Source: Sutterellaceae bacterium (lineage in GTDB: Bacteria > Pseudomonadota > Gammaproteobacteria > Burkholderiales > Burkholderiaceae_F). From it: a stretch of DNA of 6,157 nucleotides. Made by a program: the position numbers and the translations under genes. The notes below the pieces were generated by a model, which did not search any database, was not told the origin of the DNA, and saw only the letters and a program-made list of their open reading frames with translations. Of this stretch, positions 1 through 6,157 are shown piece by piece. How positions within the stretch are numbered: the first letter of the stretch is position 1; each line of letters opens with the position of its first letter. The stretch lies in contig JAUNOJ010000107.1 of assembly GCA_030531135.1 (NCBI GenBank), forward strand, positions 1 through 6,157, given 5' to 3'.

Positions 1-627
1 CTTGAAGATGACCGGCACACTCTTAAACGATCCCGCACGATTGCTCACGCACTCGGGCAAAGACAAAAAGATAAGGATCAAAACCGTCATCGCCGCCAAA
101 CCGATGATAAAAAACGACTCTTGCCAGCCAAAAAGGTGGCCTAATTTGGTACCGATCGGAACGCCTAAAACGGTTGCCACAATCGTGCCGCCCATCACCG
201 CTGCCAAACCCACGGCGCGTTTTCCGCGAGGTGCCACGCGTGCGGCCAAAGGCACCATGATCGACCAGAAGACCGAGTGAGTTAAGGCCACCAAAATACG
301 TGCCCCCAACAGCAACTCAAACGTCTGAACCCAGATCACCACAAAGTGGCTCAGAGAGAAAATGACAAGCAAAGCCAACAAGAGCTTGCGACGCTCCAAT
401 TTGGCAGTCAGAATCGTCAAAGGCAGCGACATCAACGCCACCACAAACGCATAGCCCGTGAGAATCAATCCCGTGAACGGCACGGTTTCATGAAGGCTTT
501 CTGCGATGTCGGGCAATAGGCCTACAGGCAAAAATTCCGAGGTATTGAAAACGAATGCGGCAAAGGCCAAACCGATAATCGGATACCAAGCTGCCAAGCC
601 CGATTTGGCTAAAGTCGGCGTACGCAT
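1..627 (-). CDS. sotB: SotB-type MFS sugar/drug efflux transporter, 3' end cut by window
   Basis: Inner-membrane exporter of the major facilitator superfamily, DHA1 group. E. coli SotB (YdeA) exports arabinose and other sugars or IPTG; the substrate here is inferred only from family. The 209 visible residues cover the N-terminal six-helix half, roughly residues 13-28, 51-70, 80-100, 103-126, 137-160 and 169-190. The signature FNTSEFLPVGLLPDIA (27-42) matches SotB closely, as do VVALMSLPL (62-70), LERRKLL (77-83) and the FWSI segment (120-123). The helix 5 antiporter-type motif VLGVPIGTKLG lies at 153-163. Family proteins are about 390-400 residues, so about half is missing beyond position 1. 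The start at 627 fits SotB homologues, but no clear Shine-Dalgarno precedes it. An in-frame ATG at 699 would add 24 residues with no homology that I recognise. The gene follows mdaB on the same strand, separated by a terminator, so it probably has its own promoter. I found no convincing one. Confidence 0.88.
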   Translation of the reverse strand, partial: MRTPTLAKSGLAAWYPIIGLAFAAFVFNTSEFLPVGLLPDIAESLHETVPFTGLILTGYAFVVALMSLPLTILTAKLERRKLLLALLVIFSLSHFVVIWVQTFELLLGARILVALTHSVFWSIMVPLAARVAPRGKRAVGLAAVMGGTIVATVLGVPIGTKLGHLFGWQESFFIIGLAAMTVLILIFLSLPECVSNRAGSFKSVPVIFK

Positions 628-702
628 AGTCAGTGAGTTTGTTACTTGAATTGTTTTTGAAATGTCAGACGGCAAAAAGCGCCCTCTAAACTCCCTCATT
701 TC

Positions 703-726
703 GAGCGCGCATCGTAGCGCGTTTTT
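703..726. other. Short GC hairpin with T run in the mdaB-sotB gap
   Basis: A five-base perfect GC stem, CGCGC (706-710) with GCGCG (717-721), encloses the loop ATCGTA and can extend by weaker pairs. On the plus strand it is followed by TTTTT (722-726), so it resembles a small terminator against antisense transcription. On the minus strand it would lie in the sotB leader. No plus-strand gene ends here, so the function is uncertain and chance is possible. Confidence 0.25.
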
Positions 727-732
727 AGGGGT

Positions 733-769
733 AAAAAAGCGGTGCGAAGGTATTTTTTCGCACCGCTTT
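733..769 (-). terminator. Rho-independent terminator of mdaB
   Basis: A 13-bp perfect stem pairs 736-748 with 757-769 around an 8-nt loop (749-756). The stem core is GCGGTGCGAA. Read on the minus strand, the hairpin ends in a run of six T (738-733). It begins 27 nt past the mdaB stop codon, the usual place for an intrinsic terminator. On the plus strand the tail is only GCTTTT after the stem, so it should act mainly on minus-strand transcripts. It separates mdaB from sotB. Confidence 0.9.
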
Positions 770-795
770 GCTTTTAGCCAAATTTGCTTGACCGT

Positions 796-1368
796 TTAGC
801 CGAAGTTGTCCTTTAAAAGAATCTTCAAGCGTTCGCGATCTGCAGGGATATTGGGATTTTTCATCACGTCATTGGCCATGAAGGTCTTCATGGGTTTCAT
901 GCCCAAGAACTGGAAGGCCTTGTGAATGGGGAACATCACCGCGTCAATCCCTTTGCCTTCGAAAAATTCCTTTTCACCGGTAAAAGCAAACTTGGGGGCA
1001 TTCCACGTGCAGGAAATCATGTAGCGGCTCTTTAAAAGACCGCCCGTGCCGTAATTGACATCCGGATCGTCGCGATGGCGTCCGTCACCCGTGATCATGC
1101 CTGCACCGAAGACTTCGTCAAAGTACTTTTTGACCTGCCAAGGAGTGGACATCCACCAAATGGGCGTTTGCAAAATCACGGCGTCGGCGTCACGCATCTT
1201 TTGGTTTTCCGCGGCAATGTCCCAGCCGTCGGCAATGCGCGTCACCGAAACTTCATAGCCCATAGCGGTCAATTCGTCCTTGGCAAGTTCTGCCAAAGCG
1301 TGATTGAGTTCACCCTTGGAGTGTCCGTAGGCGATACCGCCGTCGATAATCAAAACTTTTGCGGCCAT
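796..1368 (-). CDS. mdaB: NADPH-quinone oxidoreductase, MdaB family
   Basis: Cytoplasmic flavoprotein with a flavodoxin-like fold. The family reduces quinones by two electrons with NADPH, avoiding semiquinone radicals, and is named 'modulator of drug activity B'. The product is 190 residues, against 193 for E. coli MdaB. Features in order: the flavin-phosphate strand and loop with GHSKGELN (15-22), QTPIWWMSTPW and KKYFDEVF (67-87), YGTGGLL (106-112), TWNAP (121-125) and FPIHKAFQFLGM (146-157). All have close counterparts in MdaB. The start at 1368 is chosen because AAAGGAG sits 7 nt upstream. A longer reading from 1446 adds residues without homology. The gene lies 185 nt after ftsA, where ftsZ would normally be, and is closed by a strong terminator. 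No terminator separates it from ftsA, so read-through from the division operon is possible alongside its own promoter. Confidence 0.93.
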   Translation of the reverse strand: MAAKVLIIDGGIAYGHSKGELNHALAELAKDELTAMGYEVSVTRIADGWDIAAENQKMRDADAVILQTPIWWMSTPWQVKKYFDEVFGAGMITGDGRHRDDPDVNYGTGGLLKSRYMISCTWNAPKFAFTGEKEFFEGKGIDAVMFPIHKAFQFLGMKPMKTFMANDVMKNPNIPADRERLKILLKDNFG

Positions 1369-1375
1369 AGACCGA

Positions 1376-1382
1376 CTCCTTT
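1376..1382 (-). promoter_or_regulatory. Strong ribosome binding site of mdaB
   Basis: AAAGGAG on the minus strand, 7 nt before the ATG at 1366-1368. It decides between this start and the longer in-frame reading from 1446, which has no comparable site. Confidence 0.85.
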
Positions 1383-1449
1383 CTTCTTTTCCAAGCGTCT
1401 CGCAAGTGACGCCCAAACTCTCTCTCTTTTCCGATCCCCGCAACAAACC

Positions 1450-1479
1450 CTCGGGGTCTTGCGCTCATTGTGCCCCGAG
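1450..1479. repeat. Inverted repeat upstream of mdaB
   Basis: CTCGGGG at 1450-1456 is perfectly complementary to CCCCGAG at 1473-1479, with a 16-nt spacer. No T run follows on the minus strand, so it is a poor terminator for ftsA. It surrounds the -10 element of the weak promoter candidate at 1467-1495, where an operator would be expected. Operator function is inference. Confidence 0.5.
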
Positions 1480-1495
1480 ACGGCAACACAGTAAA
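1467..1495 (-). promoter_or_regulatory. Candidate sigma-70 promoter of mdaB (weak)
   Basis: On the minus strand, TTTACT (1495-1490) and CACAAT (1472-1467) are 17 nt apart. Each matches four of six consensus bases. Transcription would begin near 1460, leaving a leader of about 90 nt before mdaB. An alternative TTAACA lies further upstream, but with a worse -10. The correct spacing and gene position support it; the weak hexamers limit confidence. Confidence 0.3.
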
Positions 1496-1553
1496 CGACA
1501 GGGGCTCAATGTTAACCCTTAATTCGAAGAAAAGAACACATTCGGGCAACAAC

Positions 1554-2816
1554 TTAACTCACAAAGTCCCCGAACACGATGCGGCGCATCGCACCCCAGA
1601 AACCGTCCAAGCGTCCCGAGCGGGAGGTCACGGCGCCCGTGATGTTGCGGCGACGCACGGTTTCCAACAGCACGCCCACAACGGTGGCGTCTTCGGGATT
1701 TTCTAAGGTCAATGCGCTACGTTTTTGCACAGGCGGCTGCCCGATGCGCACGGGCAACCCGAAGATGGTCTCGGCCAACTCTCTAAATCCGGGCATCCTC
1801 GCCACACCCCCCGTGATCACAATGCCTGCGGCGGCTCTGGCCAACCACTTGTCTTTGGCCAAGTAGTACTGGGCAATCAAGCGCAGCATTTCCACCGAAC
1901 GAGACTCGATGATTTCCACCACCTTGGCATTGTTGGCCGTGGTTTGTTTGTCGGTCGTTTCGTTCACGTAGCAGATGTTCTCAAAATTGTCTTCGGGTCT
2001 CAGCCCCACGTGCCCGTAGGTAAGTTTGATGTCTTCGGCGTCGTCAATGCGGCACTGCAAAATGGAGGCAATGTCGCGCGTAATCAAGTCGCCGCCCGAA
2101 GGGACGACTGCCGTATATTCGATATTGCCGCCTTGGTAGCAGGCAATATCCACGGCCCCGGCGCCGATATCGAGAAGCACTACACCCAATTCTTTTTCGG
2201 TAGGCGTCAAAACCCCTGCGGCACTGGCCCAAGGTTGCAACACCAAACCTTCCAAATCAAGGCTTGCGCGACGAATGCATTTGACCAAATTAATCACGAC
2301 ACTATCGGACCCCAAAGCCAAATGGGCGTGAGCCTTCAACACACTGCCCGCCATCCCCAGAGGATCTTGAATCATGGTGTCGTCGTTATCGATCGTATAG
2401 CCCTTGATGATGTGGCTCACCACACGATCGTCGGTACTTTCGGCGTCGGTTTTGGGATCAAAGGTCATGGCCAAGCGCGTCGCGCGCTTGATGTCGTTAT
2501 TTTCAACTTCGGCATTGGGAAGCGGCGCCTGCCCCGTTTTGTTGACGCAATGAAGATGCTTTCCGGTCAGTGCGGCAGTCACCGTCGTGATTTTGCGCCG
2601 CGACATCTGTTCTGCTTCCGAAACGGCACTGCGAATGGAGTCCACGGCCAACTCCACATCCTGAACGCTGCCTGCATGAATGCCGTTGGCGCCCACTTTG
2701 CCGAAACCCAAAATGGACAATGCGCCGTTGTCGTCCACCTCGGCCACGGCAACCGAAATCTTGCTCGTACCGATATCCAATGCGGCAATGACGGAACTGT
2801 TCTGTACGCCTTCCAT
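1554..2816 (-). CDS. ftsA: Cell division protein FtsA
   Basis: Actin-like ATPase that anchors FtsZ to the inner membrane and recruits later divisome proteins. The product is 420 residues, the usual size. Phosphate-1 motif ALDIGTSKI is at 12-20, the FtsA-specific 1C domain at about 85-165, phosphate-2 region LLDIGAGAVDIA at 214-225, VVPSGGDLITRDIA at 237-250, and the adenosine motif IVITGGVARMPGF at 332-344. The amphipathic membrane-targeting helix is at about 402-418 (DGFWGAMRRIVFGDFV). The IESR arginine (306), equivalent to E. coli Arg300 at the FtsZ interface, is kept. Two oddities: phosphate-2 reads DIGAGAVD rather than the usual DIGGGTxD, and the GGRPPR-like segment including E. coli Arg286 is replaced at about 284-298 by a Thr/Asn-rich stretch. 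The frame is continuous through both. The ATG start has only a partial Shine-Dalgarno, AAGAG, 9 nt upstream. It lies 53 nt after ftsQ. ftsZ does not follow. Confidence 0.96.
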   Translation of the reverse strand: MEGVQNSSVIAALDIGTSKISVAVAEVDDNGALSILGFGKVGANGIHAGSVQDVELAVDSIRSAVSEAEQMSRRKITTVTAALTGKHLHCVNKTGQAPLPNAEVENNDIKRATRLAMTFDPKTDAESTDDRVVSHIIKGYTIDNDDTMIQDPLGMAGSVLKAHAHLALGSDSVVINLVKCIRRASLDLEGLVLQPWASAAGVLTPTEKELGVVLLDIGAGAVDIACYQGGNIEYTAVVPSGGDLITRDIASILQCRIDDAEDIKLTYGHVGLRPEDNFENICYVNETTDKQTTANNAKVVEIIESRSVEMLRLIAQYYLAKDKWLARAAAGIVITGGVARMPGFRELAETIFGLPVRIGQPPVQKRSALTLENPEDATVVGVLLETVRRRNITGAVTSRSGRLDGFWGAMRRIVFGDFVS

Positions 2817-2869
2817 GCGAAAAAACTCTTGTGCGTTAATAACGAATAGTCAAAGAAATCATTTTACGG

Positions 2870-3940
2870 TCAAAAACCTGCGCCCGACAGATCGATTTCG
2901 GCGCCTTCGACAGCTGTTCCATGCGAAGTCGGTGTAACGGATGGAGCTTGCGCTTTGGGCTGAACCGCGGGCTTTGGCGCCGATTGAGATTGAGGTGCGA
3001 CTTTCACGTCCTTCTTTTGGGTTGATGTCGGCGTCGGCGCCGCGCTCTTTACCTCGGGCTGCTTTTCTTTGTCCTTGGCGCTTTCGGTCTTTTTGTCGGC
3101 TTCGGTCTTTTTCACGGATTGCGCGAGCTTCCAGCTCGCCTGTCCCGCTTTGTCGGGCAACTTGGCGGCAAAGGCGTTGCGATACCGTGCGTCGATTCGT
3201 GCGGGCCAGCCGTGCATCATTTCGCAAACCCGATCGAAATTGTCCATCACCTGCGTTAAGCGCATCACCGGGCCGTTGGAAACCAAAGCACGACCGAGTT
3301 CGACCGTCAGGGCTTCGAAATAGTCGGAGTCCAACGTCACCGACCAGCTGCCGCGAAAAGTAACGTTGACGGCCTTCACGCGTGCTCCGATCTTGGCGGC
3401 TTCTTTTTGAAAACTCGGATACATGCGCACCATCTCAGAAACGTACTGCGGATCACCCCCGAAGGTCGGCATTTTGACGAGGTTGTCAATCGGCTCGTCG
3501 TTACTCGAAAACAAGGCGCCGGCATCGCTCACCAAACGCCCGTCGTCCCAAATCGCAATCGCTTTATGGCGAATGACATTGATATAAAGGCTATCGGGCC
3601 AAAGACGAATGACTTCGACGTCTTTAATCCAACCGATAGACTTGACCGCGTTTTTAATCCCTTCGATATCGACCGTGAGGAGATTGCCTTCGACTTTGTC
3701 GGAGACCGTTTGCGTGACTTCCTGCAACCCCAAGGCTTCCACGGGACCGCGAATTTCCAAGGTCTTGATGTCAAGCATGGGAGAGGTGAGCACGCGCCAG
3801 ATGCCGTAACCCACGGCACACAAGACGGCCAAACGCACGACGTTGCCGATCGTCAAACGGCGCAAAGTTCCGACGATCAGCCCCCAAAAAAGGTGCCAAA
3901 CGCCGCGCACAAGTCCCGTGATGATACTGCCCACAGTCAC
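2870..3940 (-). CDS. ftsQ: Cell division protein FtsQ with long C-terminal tail
   Basis: Bitopic inner-membrane protein that links early and late divisome parts and forms the FtsQBL complex in the periplasm. The product is 356 residues: a cytoplasmic N-terminus (1-32), one membrane helix (about 33-52), a POTRA domain (about 56-127, containing LDIKTLEIRG and GWIKDVEVIRLWP), then the beta domain with VSDAGALF (137-144) and the conserved late strand RYRNAFAAKLP (252-262). Residues after about 264 have no counterpart in E. coli FtsQ (276 residues). They are Lys/Glu/Asp-rich, then Pro/Ala/Gln/Thr-rich, ending in AEIDLSGAGF. The start is GTG at 3940, 17 nt after the ddl stop, with GAGGA 9 nt upstream. 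An in-frame TGA at 3955-3953 rules out a longer protein. A second GTG two codons later is a less well spaced alternative. Confidence 0.93.
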   Translation of the reverse strand: MTVGSIITGLVRGVWHLFWGLIVGTLRRLTIGNVVRLAVLCAVGYGIWRVLTSPMLDIKTLEIRGPVEALGLQEVTQTVSDKVEGNLLTVDIEGIKNAVKSIGWIKDVEVIRLWPDSLYINVIRHKAIAIWDDGRLVSDAGALFSSNDEPIDNLVKMPTFGGDPQYVSEMVRMYPSFQKEAAKIGARVKAVNVTFRGSWSVTLDSDYFEALTVELGRALVSNGPVMRLTQVMDNFDRVCEMMHGWPARIDARYRNAFAAKLPDKAGQASWKLAQSVKKTEADKKTESAKDKEKQPEVKSAAPTPTSTQKKDVKVAPQSQSAPKPAVQPKAQAPSVTPTSHGTAVEGAEIDLSGAGF

Positions 3941-3949
3941 GCCGATCCG

Positions 3950-3954
3950 TCCTC
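3950..3954 (-). promoter_or_regulatory. Ribosome binding site of ftsQ
   Basis: GAGGA on the minus strand, 9 nt before the GTG at 3940. It sits just past the ddl stop codon (TGA, 3960-3958), so translation of ftsQ may be coupled to ddl. It favours GTG 3940 over GTG 3934. Confidence 0.6.
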
Positions 3955-3957
3955 ACA

Positions 3958-4905
3958 TCAGAGTCGATGATCCAACGTTGCCATCGAGGCAATGGTCATG
4001 CAAAGCGCTTCGTAGCTCAAACCCACGGCGCGTGCGGCCATCGGCACCAAAGAGTGCGGCGTCATGCCGGGGCTCGTATTGAGTTCCAAAAGGATAAAGT
4101 CGCCCGCATCATCGAGCATGACGTCGATGCGCCCCCAGCCTCTGGCGCCCAAAGCGGCAAAGGCGGCTTCGCACGTTGCCTGAATCTTTTGCGTTAAAGC
4201 CTCGTCGATCTTGGCGGGGCACTCGTAGTGCACCACATCGGTGTAGTACTTGTTTTGATAGTCGTAGTCGCCGTCGGGCGCTTGAATTTCAATGATGGGA
4301 AGCGCTTTGCCGCCGATGAGCCCCACCGTCAATTCGCGACCGAAAACGCGTTTTTCAACCAAGACGTGCGTGTCGTACTTCAAGCCTTCCGTCAAAGCGG
4401 CACGCAGATCGTCTACCGTGGCGCCCTTTAACTTCGTCACACCGATGGACGACCCCTCGCCCGAGGGTTTAACCACGACGTCGGCACCCAAAGCATCCAA
4501 CACTTCTTGAGCTTGGTCTGCAGAAGTCACCGTGATGCCCTTGGCCACAGGAATGCCACAGGCGCTCCACACGCGGCGCGTCATGGTTTTGTCCATGGCA
4601 ATGGCGCTTGCCATCACGCCCGGACCCGTATACGGAATCTGGAGATACTCCAGAGCACCTTGAATCGAGCCGTCTTCGCCGAAGTGACCGTGCAAAGAAA
4701 TCATGACGCGATCAAATTTGCCGCGCAACGTTTCGATCGGCACTTCTTTGGGATCGATTTTGGTCACGTCCACGCCCGATTTTTTCAGGGCTTCATAAAC
4801 GCCCGAGCCGCTAGAGAGCGACACTTCGCGCTCGCTGCTCATGCCGCCCAACAAAACGGCCACACGTCCTAAGCTTTTGGGATCGATTTCCGGATAGTTG
4901 CTCAC
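3958..4905 (-). CDS. ddl: D-alanine--D-alanine ligase (DdlB type)
   Basis: Cytoplasmic ATP-grasp enzyme that joins two D-alanines. MurF then adds the dipeptide to the UDP-MurNAc tripeptide. The product is 315 residues, against 306 for E. coli DdlB. N-terminal GGMSSEREVSL (20-30) carries Glu25, equivalent to DdlB Glu15. HGHFGEDGSIQG (72-83) is the conserved N-lobe motif. KPSGEGSSIGV (146-156) gives Lys146 and Ser152 (DdlB Ser150). YDYQNKYY (214-221) gives Tyr220, the residue matching DdlB Tyr216 and fitting D-Ala rather than D-lactate as second substrate. Magnesium ligands are Asp261, Glu274 and Asn276, in GWGRIDVM and LELNTSPGMT. The start is GTG at 4905, the only initiator between the upstream in-frame stop and the conserved region, with AAGGAAGAG just before it. 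It lies 34 nt after murC and 17 nt before ftsQ, as in the standard cluster. Confidence 0.97.
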   Translation of the reverse strand: MSNYPEIDPKSLGRVAVLLGGMSSEREVSLSSGSGVYEALKKSGVDVTKIDPKEVPIETLRGKFDRVMISLHGHFGEDGSIQGALEYLQIPYTGPGVMASAIAMDKTMTRRVWSACGIPVAKGITVTSADQAQEVLDALGADVVVKPSGEGSSIGVTKLKGATVDDLRAALTEGLKYDTHVLVEKRVFGRELTVGLIGGKALPIIEIQAPDGDYDYQNKYYTDVVHYECPAKIDEALTQKIQATCEAAFAALGARGWGRIDVMLDDAGDFILLELNTSPGMTPHSLVPMAARAVGLSYEALCMTIASMATLDHRL

Positions 4906-4910
4906 TTTTT

Positions 4911-4919
4911 CTCTTCCTT
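4911..4919 (-). promoter_or_regulatory. Ribosome binding site of ddl
   Basis: AAGGAAGAG on the minus strand in a purine-rich stretch, ending 5 nt before the GTG at 4905; the AAGGA core is 9 nt away. It supports a GTG start for ddl, which has no ATG available before residue 22. Confidence 0.75.
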
Positions 4920-4939
4920 CGTTTTTGCCGTTTTTCTTT

Positions 4940-6157
4940 TTAAATTATTTTCTTGGCCAACTGCTGCGGCACGCGGCCGATAGAGCCCGCGCCCATCGTC
5001 AAGACCACGTCACCGTCGCGCGCAATGCGATGAATCGCCAAGGGCACTTCTTCAATCTTTTCGCAGAAAATCAGATCGCCTCTAAAGACGGTGCGCACGG
5101 CTCTGGCCAAAGCTCTGCCGTCGGCACCTGCCACGGGCGCTTCGCCTGCAGGATAAACGTCTGCCAAGACAATGGCGTCGACGCTCGTTAAAACCTTCAC
5201 AAAGTCTTCAAAGCAATCGCGCGTACGAGAGTAGCGATGCGGCTGGAAAGCCAAAATCAAGCGTTTGTCGGGCCAGGCGCCGCGTGCGGCGGCAATGGTG
5301 GCTGCCATTTCGTGCGGATGGTGTCCATAGTCGTCCACCAACGTAAATTTCGAGCCCGGAATCACATCCTCGTCTTCGATTTCCACTTCGCCGTATTGGG
5401 CAAAGCGACGACCCACACCCGTAAATTCGGACAAAGCTTTTTGAATCGCCTCGTCACTCACGCCCAAAAGCGTGCCCACGGCCACAGCCGCCAAGGCATT
5501 CGTCACATTGTGGCGTCCCGGGAGATTCAAAACCACAGGCAAGGGTTGGTGGCCTTCGCGCAAAATCGTAAAGCGCATTTGCGTGCCGCAAGGTTCAATG
5601 TCCACAGCCTGCACGTCGACATCCTCTGTCGTCCCGTAGGTGATTACGCGACGGCTGATGGAGGGAATAATCGAGCGCACGTTTTCATCATCGGCACACA
5701 GAACCGCGACGCCGTAGAAGGGCAAACGCCCCAAGAAGTCCACAAAGGCTTGCTTTAAACGCGCAAAATCGTGCCCGTAGGTGGCCATGTGGTCCTGGTC
5801 AATGTTGGTCACTGCCGCCACCACAGGCGTCAAATTCAAAAACGATGCGTCGGACTCGTCGGCTTCGGCGACGATATATTCGCCTGCACCCAAACGGGCA
5901 TTCACGCCTGAGCTATTCAGTCTCCCCCCGATCACATAGGTGGGATCCATACCGCCCGCGGCCAACACGGCCGTGGTCAGAGACGTGGTCGTTGTCTTGC
6001 CGTGCGTGCCAGCAATGGCAATGCCTCGGCGCAAGCGCATGAGTTCGGCCAGCATCACGGCGCGCGGCACCACAGGAATGTGGGCGGCACGCGCGGCCAC
6101 CACTTCGGGGTTGTCGTCGTGCACGGCGCTTGAAATCACGATGGCATCGGCCCCTGC
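4940..6157 (-). CDS. murC: UDP-N-acetylmuramate--L-alanine ligase, 5' end cut by window
   Basis: Cytoplasmic Mur ligase that adds L-alanine to UDP-MurNAc using ATP, the first step of the stem peptide. The 405 visible residues begin [17 protein letters not shown] and are open to the window edge. About 60-80 N-terminal residues, with the start codon and the UDP-binding GxGG loop, lie outside. Numbered in the visible part: P-loop [10 protein letters not shown] about 49-58; ADESDASF about 97-106 and [12 protein letters not shown] about 117-128 in the central ATPase domain; [11 protein letters not shown] about 214-224; C-terminal domain from DDYGHHPHE (about 275-283), with FQPHRYSRT (about 304-312), VYPAGEAP and TMGAGSIG near the end. 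The chain runs in frame to TAA at 4942-4940. A GTG at 6139 could be misread as a start, but homology continues upstream of it. It leads into ddl with a 34-nt A-rich gap and no terminator. Confidence 0.97.
   Translation of the reverse strand, partial: AGADAIVISSAVHDDNPEVVAARAAHIPVVPRAVMLAELMRLRRGIAIAGTHGKTTTTSLTTAVLAAGGMDPTYVIGGRLNSSGVNARLGAGEYIVAEADESDASFLNLTPVVAAVTNIDQDHMATYGHDFARLKQAFVDFLGRLPFYGVAVLCADDENVRSIIPSISRRVITYGTTEDVDVQAVDIEPCGTQMRFTILREGHQPLPVVLNLPGRHNVTNALAAVAVGTLLGVSDEAIQKALSEFTGVGRRFAQYGEVEIEDEDVIPGSKFTLVDDYGHHPHEMAATIAAARGAWPDKRLILAFQPHRYSRTRDCFEDFVKVLTSVDAIVLADVYPAGEAPVAGADGRALARAVRTVFRGDLIFCEKIEEVPLAIHRIARDGDVVLTMGAGSIGRVPQQLAKKII

Noticed and set aside
2..280. A plus-strand open frame at the left edge
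   Set aside because: It is antisense to sotB, whose protein matches a known family over its whole visible length.
628..702. A sigma-70 promoter for sotB
   Set aside because: CTGACA and TTGCCG resemble -35 boxes, but no acceptable -10 lies 16-18 nt downstream at a usable distance from the start codon.
796..1446. A longer mdaB reading starting at 1446
   Set aside because: The extra 26 residues show no MdaB homology, and a strong Shine-Dalgarno marks the ATG at 1368.
1497..1553. A terminator for ftsA
   Set aside because: Only small AT-rich palindromes (TTCGAA, GTTAAC) are present, with no GC stem followed by a T run on the minus strand.
1725..2849. A 374-codon open frame on the plus strand
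   Set aside because: It lies wholly antisense to ftsA, is His-rich with no recognisable domain, and is explained by the codon bias of the opposite strand.
2817..2869. A promoter in the ftsQ-ftsA gap
   Set aside because: TTGACT is present but there is no -10 at the right spacing; the gap is short and looks like a plain operon spacer.

Overview
The window carries the 3' half of a division and cell wall (dcw) cluster from a Gram-negative proteobacterium. Every gene reads on the minus strand, so transcription runs from high to low coordinates: murC (5' end cut by the window edge), ddl, ftsQ, ftsA, mdaB and sotB (3' end cut). The gene order murC-ddl-ftsQ-ftsA, a ZapA/FtsQ-type divisome and protein sequences close to E. 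coli DdlB, MdaB and SotB point to a beta- or gammaproteobacterium. A Burkholderiales host, perhaps near Sutterellaceae, is my guess and is not proven by the sequence.

Positions 2870-6157 hold murC, ddl and ftsQ, and 1554-2816 holds ftsA. The gaps between them are 34, 17 and 53 nt, with no terminator, so they look like one operon. MurC and Ddl supply the cytoplasmic peptidoglycan precursor: L-Ala addition to UDP-MurNAc, and D-Ala-D-Ala. FtsQ and FtsA belong to the divisome that uses the precursor at the septum. Both ddl and ftsQ appear to start at GTG behind good ribosome binding sites.

The cluster breaks after ftsA. ftsZ, the usual next gene, is absent from the 1.55 kb that follows. After a 185-bp gap comes mdaB (796-1368), an NADPH-quinone reductase, closed by a strong intrinsic terminator at 733-769. 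A 168-bp gap then leads to sotB (1-627), an MFS exporter truncated at residue 209. The 185-bp gap holds an inverted repeat over a weak promoter candidate for mdaB.

I see no new defence, mobile, CRISPR or RNA system. The points worth a second look are in the divisome genes. FtsQ has a roughly 90-residue Lys/Glu then Pro/Gln/Ala/Thr-rich periplasmic tail. FtsA lacks the GGRPPR-type motif that includes E. coli Arg286, and has an altered phosphate-2 motif. ftsZ is missing from its usual place.
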